NCBI GenBank assembly: GCA_003349915.1
Contig: QFXE01000005.1
Location: 558,001 to 622,000, forward strand
Length of the DNA: 64,000 bases
Source of the DNA: an endosymbiont of Escarpia spicata
GTDB lineage: Bacteria; Pseudomonadota; Gammaproteobacteria; Chromatiales; Chromatiaceae
Reading direction: 5' to 3'
Part shown: piece after piece, positions 30,483-40,045 of the stretch
Layout of the letters: every line of letters starts with the position of its first letter
Position numbering within the stretch: the stretch's first letter is position 1
Made by a program: the position numbers and the translations under genes
Notes under the pieces: model-generated
What the model was told of the DNA's origin: nothing
Seen by the model: the letters and a program-made list of their open reading frames with translations, nothing else
Database searches by the model: none

Positions 30483-32471
30483 TCAGGCAGATACTTCGTC
30501 GATAGCAGCGACAACGTTTGCCACGGTGAAGCCAAACTCTTCAAACAACTGGCCTGCAGGTGCAGATTCACCGAAACGATCAACACCGATCACCTTGCCG
30601 TTCAAACCGACGTATTTGTACCAACTATCGGTGACGGCAGCCTCAACAGCCACGCGTGCGGTGCAGGCTGCAGGAAGCACGGACTCTTTGTAAGCAGCAT
30701 CCTGGGCGTCGAAGGCGTTGGTGCAGGGCATGGAGACCACGCGCACCTTCTTGCTCGACTCGGCTGCAGCCTTGACCGCCAGATCCACTTCGGAACCGGT
30801 GGCCACAACGATCACATCAGGCGTACCGTCACAGTCGACCAGCACGTAACCGCCCTTGGCGATGGCGGCAATCTGCGTTTCGCTGCGGTTCTGATGCTGC
30901 AAACCTTGACGGGAGAATATCAGGCAGGAAGGACCGTCTTTCTTCTCTACCGCGCTCTTCCAGGCCACTGCAGTCTCGACTGCATCACAGGGGCGCCATA
31001 CGCTCATGTTGGGAATCATACGCAGGGTCGGGATCTGCTCGACCGGCTGATGGGTCGGCCCATCCTCACCCAGACCGATAGAATCATGGGTATAGACGAA
31101 GATCGACTGAATCTTCATCAGCGCCGCCATGCGCAGAGCGTTACGGGCGTATTCGGAGAACATCAGGAAGGTCGCGCCGTAGGGCACGAAACCGCCGTGC
31201 AGGGTGACACCATTCATGATGGCGGACATGGCGAATTCACGTACACCGTAAGAGATGTAGTTGCCGTCGGCATGTCCTTCAGTAATCGCCTTGCAACCAG
31301 ACCAGGAGGTCAGATTGGAGGGGGTCAGGTCAGCGGAGCCACCGAGGAACTCAGGCAGCAGCGGGCCGTAACCATTTAGGGCGTTCTGAGAAGCCTTGCG
31401 GGTTGCAGGAGACTCGGCCTTGGCATTGACTTCGGCAACGAACTTGCTGGACGCCTCTTCCCAGTTGGCGGGCAGATCGCCAGCCATGCGGCGTTTAAGC
31501 TCGGCAGCCAGTTCAGGGTGCGCAGATTCATAGGCAGCAAACTTGTCATTCCATGCGGACTCGGCAGCAGCACCGGCATCCTTCGCGTCCCAACCGGCAT
31601 AAATGTCTTCTGGAATCTCGAACGGGCCGTGGCTCCAGCCCAACTGCTCGCGGGTCAGCTTGATCTCATCATCACCCAGCGGCGCGCCGTGGCAATCATG
31701 GGTTCCGGCCAGGTTCGGGCTACCGAAACCGATGGTGGTCTTGCAACAGATCAGCGTCGGCTTGTCAGAAACTGCCTTGGCCGCTTCGATTGCCGCATTC
31801 AGCGCGTCTGCGTCGTGACCGTCGACACCGGGAATAACGTGCCAGCCGTAAGAGTCGAAACGCTTGGGGGTATCATCGGTGAACCAGCCCTCGACGTGAC
31901 CGTCGATGGTGATGCCGTTGTCGTCCCAGAAGGCGACCAACTTGCCCAGACCCAGGGTACCGGCCAGAGAGCAGGCTTCGTGGGAGATACCCTCCATCAT
32001 GCAGCCGTCACCCATGAAGACATAGGTATTGTGGTCGACGATATCGTGGCCGTCTCGGTTGAACTGGGCTGCCAGAGTCTTCTCGGCCAAGGCCATGCCC
32101 ACGCCGTTGGTGATGCCCTGACCCAGGGGGCCGGTGGTGGTCTCGACGCCGGGAGCGTAACCGTACTCGGGGTGACCCGGAGTCCTGGCGTGCAGCTGAC
32201 GGAAGCTCTTCAGATCATCCATGCTGAGGTCGTAACCGGTCAGATGCAGCAGGGAGTAGATCAGCATGGAGCCGTGGCCGTTGGAGAGGATGAAACGGTC
32301 ACGATCCGCCCAGTCCGGGTTAGCCGGATTGTGCTTCATGTGGCTGTTCCACAGGGCTTCAGCGATGTCGGCCATACCCATGGGCGCGCCAGGGTGACCT
32401 GAATTGGCTTTCTGCACTGCATCCATGCTCAGGGCACGGATAGCGTTGGCAAGTTCTCTGCGTGAGGACAT
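30483..32471 (-). CDS. tkt: Transketolase
   Basis: 662 residues. Thiamine-diphosphate enzyme moving two-carbon units between sugar phosphates. Motifs: [17 protein letters not shown], the ThDP-binding [13 protein letters not shown] with the downstream Asn, and [19 protein letters not shown]. First of the five carbon-metabolism genes on the minus strand. An AGGAGAGG ribosome site lies just upstream of the ATG. Confidence 0.96.
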   Translation of the reverse strand: MSSRRELANAIRALSMDAVQKANSGHPGAPMGMADIAEALWNSHMKHNPANPDWADRDRFILSNGHGSMLIYSLLHLTGYDLSMDDLKSFRQLHARTPGHPEYGYAPGVETTTGPLGQGITNGVGMALAEKTLAAQFNRDGHDIVDHNTYVFMGDGCMMEGISHEACSLAGTLGLGKLVAFWDDNGITIDGHVEGWFTDDTPKRFDSYGWHVIPGVDGHDADALNAAIEAAKAVSDKPTLICCKTTIGFGSPNLAGTHDCHGAPLGDDEIKLTREQLGWSHGPFEIPEDIYAGWDAKDAGAAAESAWNDKFAAYESAHPELAAELKRRMAGDLPANWEEASSKFVAEVNAKAESPATRKASQNALNGYGPLLPEFLGGSADLTPSNLTSWSGCKAITEGHADGNYISYGVREFAMSAIMNGVTLHGGFVPYGATFLMFSEYARNALRMAALMKIQSIFVYTHDSIGLGEDGPTHQPVEQIPTLRMIPNMSVWRPCDAVETAVAWKSAVEKKDGPSCLIFSRQGLQHQNRSETQIAAIAKGGYVLVDCDGTPDVIVVATGSEVDLAVKAAAESSKKVRVVSMPCTNAFDAQDAAYKESVLPAACTARVAVEAAVTDSWYKYVGLNGKVIGVDRFGESAPAGQLFEEFGFTVANVVAAIDEVSA

Positions 32472-32770
32472 TGACCCCTCTCCTATTTGAAGTTACGAAA
32501 TCTCGTCTGTTTCCACTTGGCGACCAGCAAAGGCTACAAGCCTGATAGTCAGCCACCCGGCCGGGAACACTGTCACCAGCCACTGTTGTTCACATCGGTG
32601 TATGCCGGAAACTTCAAAATGAGAGGTTCTTGGCACCCCACCGCAGGGCAAAAGGTGAGCTATTCTCCCCTAAGCTAAAGCCGTCGGCAATTTAGCTGCC
32701 TTTATAGGGGCAATAAGCTGACTTGATGGGAAAATTTGAATATCCTGATATTGTAACCATGCCGGCCAGC
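32472..32770. other. Intergenic leader of tkt with a 7-bp hairpin
   Basis: No gene seen in these 299 bases. AGCTAAA (32673-32679) and TTTAGCT (32691-32697) form a perfect stem. It lies about 200 bases upstream of tkt and may belong to its leader or to the end of the redoxin transcript. No T tract follows, so it is not a standard terminator. Confidence 0.35.
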
Positions 32771-33328
32771 TCAGGATTCGAGCCATTTTATTGAACAACC
32801 CATGCTCGGAATCTGATCTGCGGGACCAGCGCCGGTTTCGGACACCAGCTTCATCGCCTCAAAAAGGTCGCGCCGCACACCCTCCGGCGCGGCATCTTTC
32901 CGACTCTCATCAAGACGCCCCCGATACTGCAGCTGCAGATCCGCGTTGTAACCGAAGAAATCCGGCGTGCAGACCGCACCGTAGGACTTGGCAATCTCCT
33001 GGCTCTCATCCCAGAGGTAGGGGAAGGGAAAATCGAACGCCTCGGCAACCCGCTGCATGTTTTCGAACGAGTCCTCCTCGTACTCCGCCGGATCGTTGGA
33101 CATAATGGCCACGCAATTGATGCCCAGGACTTTCAGCTCTCGCGCATCCCGCACAATGCGATCCCTGATCGACTTTACATAGGGACAGTGATTACAGATA
33201 AACATCACCAGCAGACCCTTCTCCCCATTGCAGGCGTCAAGTGTCCAAGTTTTACCGTCGACCCCCTGCAGATTAAAGTTTGGCGCAGACCTGCCGAAAT
33301 CACATACCGGCGTTTGTAGTGAAACCAC
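32771..33328 (-). CDS. Thioredoxin-fold redoxin family protein
   Basis: About 185 residues from a GTG at 33328 (VVSLQTPVCDFG), which I prefer to the TTG five codons earlier. It has the AhpC/TSA-like opening SAPNFNLQGVDGKTW and a CxxC-like site CNHCPYVKS. It is a predicted cytoplasmic thioredoxin-like or peroxiredoxin-related protein of the kind often annotated only as thioredoxin family. Electron donor and substrate are unknown. It is divergent from metK. Confidence 0.8.
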   Translation of the reverse strand: MVSLQTPVCDFGRSAPNFNLQGVDGKTWTLDACNGEKGLLVMFICNHCPYVKSIRDRIVRDARELKVLGINCVAIMSNDPAEYEEDSFENMQRVAEAFDFPFPYLWDESQEIAKSYGAVCTPDFFGYNADLQLQYRGRLDESRKDAAPEGVRRDLFEAMKLVSETGAGPADQIPSMGCSIKWLES

Positions 33329-33508
33329 TATTGAAACCCTCAATGCTTTGAATTGAAATCCGGGTCGGCATTATGCAAAAACCCCAGCTGGGTGTAAAAT
33401 CGCCGATCACTTTTTGACGGCATCTATTTTCATAGAGAAAATCATGCCGGTATAAACGCATCTTCAACACCCTTAATCTATAAGGGATTACGGAAGGAAC
33501 TCATTATA

Positions 33509-34681
33509 ATGGCGAGCGAATACATATTCACATCGGAATCGGTATCCGAGGGACATCCGGACAAGATGTCGGATCAGGTATCGGACGCAATCCTTGATGC
33601 CATTCTGGCCGAGGACAAACATGCCCGCGTGGCCTGCGAGACCCTGTTCAAGACCGGCATGGTTATGATCGCCGGCGAAATCACCACTCATGCCAAACCT
33701 GATTACGAAGCAGTAATGCGCCAGACTATCCGCGAGATCGGCTACACCAGTTCTGAAATGGGATTCGATGCCGATACCTGTGCCGTGATGACCGCCATCG
33801 GCATTCAGTCTCCCGACATCAACCAGGGTGTCGACCGCAGCAATCCCGAAGAGCAGGGCGCCGGCGACCAGGGCCTGATGTTCGGCTACGCCACCAACGA
33901 AACCGACGTATTGATGCCCGCCCCCATCACCTACGCCCACCGTCTGGTACAACGGCAGGCGGAAGTCAGAAAGCAGGGTGAACTCGCTTGGTTGCGCCCC
34001 GATGCCAAGAGCCAGGTCAGCCTCCACTATAAGGATGGCAAACCAATCAGCATTGATGCAGTTGTGCTCTCCACCCAGCACGCGGATACCCTGAGCGAAC
34101 AGGCGTTGCGCGACGCGGTGATGGACACCATCATCAAACCAGTACTCGACCCGACCGGACTGATCACCCCGGACACCAAAATTCACATCAACCCCACCGG
34201 CAAATTTGTGATTGGCGGCCCTATGGGAGACGCCGGATTGACCGGTCGCAAGATCATCGTCGACACCTACGGCGGTTCCGCCCGTCACGGTGGCGGAGCC
34301 TTTTCCGGCAAGGATCCCTCAAAGGTGGATCGCTCTGCCGCCTATGCCGGTCGTTATGTCGCCAAAAATATCGTTGCCGCCGGACTGGCAGATCGTTGCG
34401 AGATCCAGGTCTCCTACGCCATCGGCGTGGCTGAACCCACCTCGATCATGATCGACACCTTCGGCACCGGAAAGATCACTGACGAACGCATCACCGAACT
34501 GGTGCGCACACATTTCGACCTGCGGCCCTACGGCATCCTCAATATGCTCGACCTGCTGAATAGCGAGCAGATCAAATACCGCAAGACTGCAGCCTACGGT
34601 CATTTCGGCCGTGAAGACGAAGGCTTCACTTGGGAAAAGACCGATAAGGCAGATGCACTCAAGGCCGACGCAGGACTGTAA
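33509..34681 (+). CDS. metK: S-adenosylmethionine synthase
   Basis: 390 residues. Makes SAM from methionine and ATP. The motifs are the ATP-binding [29 protein letters not shown], and the P-loop-like [26 protein letters not shown] ribosome site precedes the ATG. It heads the metK-[SAH riboswitch]-ahcY-metF region, a full activated methyl cycle except for methionine synthase. Confidence 0.97.
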   Translation: MASEYIFTSESVSEGHPDKMSDQVSDAILDAILAEDKHARVACETLFKTGMVMIAGEITTHAKPDYEAVMRQTIREIGYTSSEMGFDADTCAVMTAIGIQSPDINQGVDRSNPEEQGAGDQGLMFGYATNETDVLMPAPITYAHRLVQRQAEVRKQGELAWLRPDAKSQVSLHYKDGKPISIDAVVLSTQHADTLSEQALRDAVMDTIIKPVLDPTGLITPDTKIHINPTGKFVIGGPMGDAGLTGRKIIVDTYGGSARHGGGAFSGKDPSKVDRSAAYAGRYVAKNIVAAGLADRCEIQVSYAIGVAEPTSIMIDTFGTGKITDERITELVRTHFDLRPYGILNMLDLLNSEQIKYRKTAAYGHFGREDEGFTWEKTDKADALKADAGL

Positions 34682-34707
34682 AACCAAGCATTTTTATTCC
34701 CCCCACT

Positions 34708-34777
34708 CCCCGAGGGGCGCTGCAGCGGAAACACTTCCGTCAGGCTCGGGAAGAGGGCAACTCAAAAAACGGCGCTC
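34708..34777 (+). promoter_or_regulatory. S-adenosylhomocysteine (SAH) riboswitch
   Basis: The region reads CCCGAGGGGCGCTGCAGCGG, then a small CGGA/TCCG hairpin, then GTCAGGCTCGGG. These are the core elements of the SAH riboswitch. CCCGAG (34709-34714) pairs with CTCGGG (34745-34750). The pseudoknot strand GGGCGC (34715-34720) can pair with GCGCTC (34772-34777). It sits just before ahcY, the gene this class normally activates when SAH builds up. The family is established; the assignment is by eye. Confidence 0.9.
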
Positions 34778-34800
34778 ATTTGTCTCTCGGAGATTGATAA

Positions 34801-36210
34801 ATGAACGCCGAATTTACTGACTACAAGGTAGCCGACATCTCTCTTGCCGACTTTGGTCGCAAGGAGATCGCTATCGCTGAAACTGAGATGCCTGGCCTGA
34901 TGGCCCTGCGCGAAAAGTATGGCGAGGAGAAGCCCCTTACCGGCGCACGCATCACCGGCTCCCTGCACATGACCATCCAGACTGCCGTGCTGATCGAAAC
35001 CCTGGTCACCCTAGGCGCTCAGGTTCGCTGGTGCTCCTGCAACATCTTCTCCACCCAGGACCATGCCGCCGCCGCCATCGCCGCAGACGGCATCCCGGTT
35101 TACGCCTGGAAAGGCGAAACCCTGGAGGAGTACTGGTGGTGCACCGAGCAGGTAATCAACTGGCCCGGCGACCAGCAGCCCAACATGATCCTGGACGATG
35201 GCGGCGACGCCACCCTGCTGGTTCACAAAGGCGTTGAATACAGCGACGCGGGTGCCGTCCCGGAGCCAAAAGATGACGACCCGGAGGAGTGGCAGATCAT
35301 CCTCGGTGTACTCAAACGCAGTTTGGCGGAAGACAACAAGCGCTATCACAGGATGGCCGAATCCATCAAAGGCGTTACCGAAGAGACCACCACGGGTGTG
35401 CATCGCCTCTACGAGATGTTCAATGAGGGCAAACTGCTGTTTCCCGCCATGAACGTCAACGATTCAGTTACCAAGTCCAAGTTCGACAACCTCTATGGCT
35501 GCCGCGAATCCCTGGTGGACGGCATCAAACGCGCCACCGACGTGATGATAGCGGGCAAGGTCGCTCTGGTCTGCGGATACGGAGACGTCGGCAAGGGTTC
35601 TGCCCAGTCCCTGCGTGGTTTGGGTGCCAATGTCTGGATCACCGAGATCGATCCGATCTGCGCCCTACAGGCGGCGATGGAGGGCTACCGTGTCGTTACC
35701 ATCGAAGACGCCCTGCCGGTTGCTGACATCTATGTCACCACCACCGGCAACAAGGACATCATCACTTACGAGCACATGGCCGGCATGAAAGATCAGGCCA
35801 TCGTCTGCAACATCGGTCACTTCGACAACGAGATCCAGGTGGAGAAGCTCAAGCAACATGAGTGGGTGAATGTGAAACCTCAGGTCGACCAGATCATCTT
35901 CCCCGATGGCCACCGCATCACCCTGCTGGCCGAGGGTCGCCTGGTTAACCTGGGCTGCGCCACTGGCCACCCGAGTTTCGTTATGTCCAACTCCTTTACC
36001 AACCAGGTACTGGCGCAGATCGAGTTTTTCACCAAGCCTGAGGACTACCCGGTGGGTGTCTACATTCTGCCGAAGAGACTGGACGAAGAGGTTGCCCGAC
36101 TACATCTTGAAAAGATCGGAGTCAGGCTGACCACCCTGTCACAGGAGCAGGCCGACTATATTGGCGTACCGGTTGATGGACCCTACAAAGCTGATCACTA
36201 TCGCTACTAA
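34801..36210 (+). CDS. ahcY: S-adenosylhomocysteine hydrolase (adenosylhomocysteinase)
   Basis: 469 residues. Splits SAH into adenosine and homocysteine using bound NAD. Blocks: [33 protein letters not shown], the Rossmann [18 protein letters not shown], and the C-terminal KADHYRY. The length includes the ~40-residue insertion typical of bacterial enzymes. An own GGAG site lies at 34789-34792, right after the riboswitch pseudoknot, so folding could expose or hide it. Confidence 0.97.
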   Translation: MNAEFTDYKVADISLADFGRKEIAIAETEMPGLMALREKYGEEKPLTGARITGSLHMTIQTAVLIETLVTLGAQVRWCSCNIFSTQDHAAAAIAADGIPVYAWKGETLEEYWWCTEQVINWPGDQQPNMILDDGGDATLLVHKGVEYSDAGAVPEPKDDDPEEWQIILGVLKRSLAEDNKRYHRMAESIKGVTEETTTGVHRLYEMFNEGKLLFPAMNVNDSVTKSKFDNLYGCRESLVDGIKRATDVMIAGKVALVCGYGDVGKGSAQSLRGLGANVWITEIDPICALQAAMEGYRVVTIEDALPVADIYVTTTGNKDIITYEHMAGMKDQAIVCNIGHFDNEIQVEKLKQHEWVNVKPQVDQIIFPDGHRITLLAEGRLVNLGCATGHPSFVMSNSFTNQVLAQIEFFTKPEDYPVGVYILPKRLDEEVARLHLEKIGVRLTTLSQEQADYIGVPVDGPYKADHYRY

Positions 36211-36234
36211 TTCTGCTTTGTCAGGTTATCCTAT

Positions 36235-36398
36235 GTAAGTGCGCCTCGCGTACAATTGTGGATGCAAACGGAAAAACAACACCGCCTGATGCGCACAGCG
36301 CACCCTACAGAGGTTTTTGCTATGTAGGGTGCGCCTCGCGCACCATTGCGGATGTGAACGGAAAAACAATGCCGTTTGCTGTGCACTGCGCACCCTAC
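36235..36398. repeat. Two tandem copies of the GTAGGGTGCGC palindromic repeat
   Basis: Copy 1 spans 36235-36308 and copy 2 spans 36324-36398. Each has inverted arms of the family seen at 3165-3224, but with a longer shared loop including ACGGAAAAACAA. The copies are clearly duplicated from one another. They fill the 228-base gap between ahcY and metF. Confidence 0.8.
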
Positions 36399-36438
36399 AA
36401 AGTATTTCAGTAATTCGTATTAAGCCAAGGACATTCCA

Positions 36439-37278
36439 ATGACAACGAATCGATCCTTCAGTTTTGAGCTCTTCCCCCCCAAAACGGAGAAGGGATTCGA
36501 AAATCTGAAGACTGCCGTCAACCAGCTCAATGCACTGAATCCCGAGTTCTTTTCGGTCACCTACGGTGCCGGCGGCTCGACCCAGGATCGCACCTTTGCC
36601 AGTGTCGACTGGCTGCGAGAACAGCAGATCGAAACCGCGCCCCATCTCTCCTGTATCGGCTCCAGCCGTGAAGAGATTTTGCAGATACTCGATCGCTACC
36701 ATGAGCAGAAGATTCGGCGGCTTGTGGCGCTCCGGGGAGACCTGCCCTCAGGAGCCGGACTCGGCAGCCTGGGTGAACTCAACTATGCCAATGAACTGGT
36801 TGAAATGATCAAAGAGAGGTATGGCGACCATTTCTACATTGAGGTGGCTGCCTATCCTGAGTTTCACCCACAGGCGAACAGCGCAAAGGCCGATTTGAAA
36901 AACTTCAAGCGCAAAGTAGAAGCCGGTGCCGACGGAGCAATAACCCAATACTTCTATAACCCGGACGCCTATTTCTGCTTCGTGGAAGAGTGCAGCGACA
37001 TGGGTATAGACATCCCAATCGTGCCTGGCATCATGCCGATCACCAACTACGTGCAGTTGGCAAGATTTTCAGATGCCTGCGGCGCGGAGATCCCCCGCTG
37101 GGTACGCAGACGCCTGGAAAGTTTTGGAGACGACCTGGAGGGCATCCGGGCATTCGGCGCTGAGGTGGTAACTGAACTTTGCAGGCGACTGCTGGATGGC
37201 GGCGCACCGGGTCTTCATTTCTACACCATGAACCAGGCGACACCTACGCTGAAAATCTGGAATAATCTTGGGCTGTGA
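36439..37278 (+). CDS. metF: 5,10-methylenetetrahydrofolate reductase
   Basis: 279 residues, FAD enzyme making 5-methyl-THF for methionine synthesis. Conserved blocks: FSFELFPPKTEKGFENL, FSVTYGAGGSTQDRT, VALRGDLPSGAG, and the C-terminal GAPGLHFYTMNQA. It is the standard short bacterial form. It is separated from ahcY only by the tandem repeat, with the same orientation. Confidence 0.96.
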   Translation: MTTNRSFSFELFPPKTEKGFENLKTAVNQLNALNPEFFSVTYGAGGSTQDRTFASVDWLREQQIETAPHLSCIGSSREEILQILDRYHEQKIRRLVALRGDLPSGAGLGSLGELNYANELVEMIKERYGDHFYIEVAAYPEFHPQANSAKADLKNFKRKVEAGADGAITQYFYNPDAYFCFVEECSDMGIDIPIVPGIMPITNYVQLARFSDACGAEIPRWVRRRLESFGDDLEGIRAFGAEVVTELCRRLLDGGAPGLHFYTMNQATPTLKIWNNLGL

Positions 37279-37669
37279 CAGGATCTAATTACACGGGTGC
37301 GCGGAATCCGTAGCACCGTCGTTATGGATAAATTTGGGTAGCCGCGCGGCACCTGAAAGCAGGCATCCAACCTGTTGGCATGCGCTCAGAGCAGAGTAAG
37401 ACCTCGTCACTGAATCGCCCTTTTGGCCCGATTTTTTGGGAAATACCGACAGGTTACAAAGGGGCTTATGCCCGGCAAATAATTCTTTGACTTCTCTTGG
37501 AGATTGCCGGGTTTAATACTGTTTGGCTACAACTGCGTTGTTGTGTAGCTGGTAACCCGGTTGAATATGAAAGATACGCTTATTCGTAGATGCCGTCGAA
37601 ACAACGCAGGTTCATCAACAATCTCTCGCCGCGTTCTCCCCCACAACCACTGTAGCAATCAACCCACAG
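37279..37669. other. 391-bp gap with two consecutive hairpins, possible small RNA
   Basis: No gene was recognised. Hairpin 1: CCCGGCAA (37471-37478) with TTGCCGGG (37504-37511). Hairpin 2: GCTACA (37526-37531) with TGTAGC (37544-37549). They stand between two convergent genes and have no strong T tract. They might be terminator remnants, or part of a small RNA. Confidence 0.35.
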
Positions 37670-37918
37670 CTATGATTTCTGTAATTTTTTAAGCGCCTTC
37701 AAGCCCTTTTTTCGTTGCAGGTAGATGATATCCAGCGCCTTCTGAATGCGTTTATGCTCTTTCTCGTTCTTCTCTTTACCCAGTTTATCCTTAAGCGCAC
37801 GCTGCTGCTTCTTGAGCTTCTGCAAAACCTCTTTCATGCAGTCCTTCCGCTTACACTGCTTTAATTTATCAGCGTCAACGTACTCTTGAACCCTTTTAAG
37901 TAATTTTGGTATTTTCAT
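37670..37918 (-). CDS. Small lysine-rich coiled protein, function unknown
   Basis: 82 residues, about a third Lys/Arg, with predicted long helices (VLQKLKKQQRALKDKLG; IQKALDIIYLQRKKGLKALK) and two cysteines (QCKRKDCMKE). Not recognised as a named family. It starts 13 bases after the Na/Pi cotransporter gene on the same strand, so it is very likely in its operon. It might bind RNA, acidic phospholipid or polyphosphate, but this is speculation. Confidence 0.65.
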   Translation of the reverse strand: MKIPKLLKRVQEYVDADKLKQCKRKDCMKEVLQKLKKQQRALKDKLGKEKNEKEHKRIQKALDIIYLQRKKGLKALKKLQKS

Positions 37919-37931
37919 ACTATTCGTTTGA

Positions 37932-39739
37932 CTATAGCAGGTTACTATCCCGCTCTAGTACTTCAGCGATGTCTTCGTCATCCAGGGCGATTAAACGTTC
38001 TGCGTCTTTCATCGACTGCATACCCGTGGCAAAAAGGACCTCCCCCATCTGCACCAAATTCTTGGTCACATCATAGGCATAGGCTGCATCATTCATCAAG
38101 GAGGTGGCCATATGCGGAGTAATGCTCTCATCGCGAATAAGGGATTCAAGCGTACCGTTCACCGTCGTATCGTTCTCTTCCATCTCCACCTTCATGATGT
38201 CGAGTGAGAGGACACTGGTCGGGTCGTCCCCCTCCTGTTGCACCACACCCAAGCGGCGCAACACCGAACCCAGGTAGCTACGGATCCTGTTGTATTCAGC
38301 ACGGATATGATCGTTGTCCGAGACGATGTACTGGGACAGGTTCTTATGCATGTGCTTGGTATCTTTAATCGCCTCGACAATATCACGTCCGGCGGCACGC
38401 AGGGCAAAAAGTTCGTCCGCCTGCTCCGGTTCCATGGTTGACTGTGCGCGGCTGGTGAAATTGACTATTTCGCTGTAGAGACCTTTGACGTTCTTCTCGT
38501 ATTCGGCATCTATATCGATAGGCATGACTTTGGTGGATTCGGCAGCCACCTCATCCAGGTCTTTGTCCGAAACTATGTCGTGCCGGTGCAGACTGAGTCC
38601 ATGGGCAATAATTGCGAAGGCGTTATCGTAGAGATGCAGCGTCTCTTTCCGCACCGCTTCGATGGCAGTGTCAGGCAACTCGATGACGGAATCGTTCAAA
38701 TACTTAGGCTCCGCCACAGATACCACCTTCTCCGGCATCCGCTGCATCAGGAAATTCACCAGTGTATTGATGAACGGAAGCATTGCCAGAATCCCGATAA
38801 TATTGAAAATAGAGTGGAACACCGCAAGTTTCAAGGTGTAGTCATCGGCCGCGATACCAACGACACTACTGACCCAATCCACCCCGTCCGCGATCTGATA
38901 GAGGAAGATGATGGCAATGATCGCAGTCACCATATTGAAAACAAGATGGGCGCCTGCCAGACGCTTGCCCTGCACGTTCGAACTCATGGAGCCGAGGATC
39001 GCCGTTATGGTCGTACCGATATTGGCGCCAATCGCCAGCGCAAGGGCATTCTCATAAGTGATCTGCTGTGCCGCCAACGCTGTGATAATGATAACCAGGG
39101 TAGCGTGGCTTGACTGCATCACCACCGTGGCAAAGACGCCGATAAGGGTGAACAGGAGGATACCGGGGTAACCCGCCACCACAAATGCCGTCAGATCAAT
39201 GGTGTCACGGAAGGCCTCGAAGCCCTCCTTTGATGGATGCCGAGGAAGAGGAAGCCGAGCCCGGCCAGGATATAACCGAACCCTTTCAGATTCCTGGATT
39301 TCTGAAACACCAAAATAATGCCGAAAACCAGCATCGGCATGGCGTAGGCGGAGATTTTTACCTTCAAACCCAACCCGGCAATCAGCCAGGCACCCGTGGT
39401 CGTGCCCAGATTGGCGCCAAAAATGATACCAATACCAGCCGCCAGACCGATCAGTCCTGCGCCCAGGAAGGAGATGGTGATGACCGATACCAGCGAACTG
39501 GATTGCATGATCGTAGTGCTGACGACACCAAAACTGATTGCCTTCCAGGTGCCGTCAGTGGTTTTGCGAAGCAGGCGTTCCAGCAGACCGCCTGTGAACG
39601 CCTTGAAACCCTCTTCAAGGAAAAGCATGCCAAACAGGAAGATAGAGACACCGGCGGCTATCTCTTTGAAATTGGGGCTGATCCAGAATCCATAAGCAAG
39701 CATGAACAGAATGGTAGGTAGGACGATTTTCCCGATCAT
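37932..39739 (-). pseudogene. Na+/phosphate cotransporter with PhoU-like C-terminus, apparent frameshift
   Basis: Two frames make one protein. 39191-39739 encodes the first Na/Pi repeat (STTIMQSSSLVSVITISFLG, GANLGTTTGAW). 37932-39182 encodes the second repeat (VVMQSSHATLVIIITALAA, GANIGTTITA), more helices and a helical PhoU-like domain to the end. Reading continues as ...FLGIHQKEGFEAFRDTIDL if one A (T on the plus strand) is added to the T3 run at 39229-39231. The whole protein (about 600 aa) would be a normal NptA/YjbB-type phosphate transporter. As written, it is split. Confidence 0.85.
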
Positions 39740-39777
39740 TCTGGCAATTTCCCCAAAAAAAATGAAAAAAGGACACC

Positions 39778-39802
39778 GTGCGCCTCCTCAGTGGAGGCGC
39801 AC
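39778..39802 (-). terminator. Strong hairpin with T tract in the leader of the Na/Pi gene
   Basis: A perfect ten-base stem (GTGCGCCTCC against GGAGGCGCAC, loop of five). On the minus strand it is followed by T-rich DNA (T6 and T7 runs at about 39755-39770). It lies about 40 bases before the transporter start, so it may act as an attenuator or end the upstream phosphatase transcript. Confidence 0.6.
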
Positions 39803-39968
39803 CGAATGCATTTCGTATCAGACTTCTTTGCTATGTGGACGAGCAGCGCACGTCAGAAAATAGTTGCACTATTTCCGCTCAATTTGAGTGCGTTAGCTGG
39901 CGCTTGCAGGGGCTATATCCAAAAAGAACTTATTAGCCCATAGAAACTAAGTATAATTGTTTTGGGCT

Positions 39969-39997
39969 TTGTCATCAAACTGTAATAATACTGTAAC
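39969..39997. promoter_or_regulatory. Pho-box-like repeats (PhoB binding site)
   Basis: CTGTAAT (39980-39986), AATA, then CTGTAAC (39991-39997) follows the CTGTCAT-N4-CTGTCAT pattern of PhoB boxes. A third half-like TTGTCAT lies 11 bases before. It is in the 306-base gap upstream of the Na/Pi gene, but the half-sites read on the plus strand, opposite to that gene. Phosphate-starvation control is plausible because of the genes around. Confidence 0.5.
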
Positions 39998-40045
39998 AAT
40001 GGCCTGATTTTGATCCTCTCTGACCGAAAGACGCCTTTGACGGTC

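Noticed and set aside
33344-33508. SAM riboswitch or MetJ box upstream of metK
   Set aside because: No SAM-I/II core and no AGACGTCT-like repeats were found in this leader.
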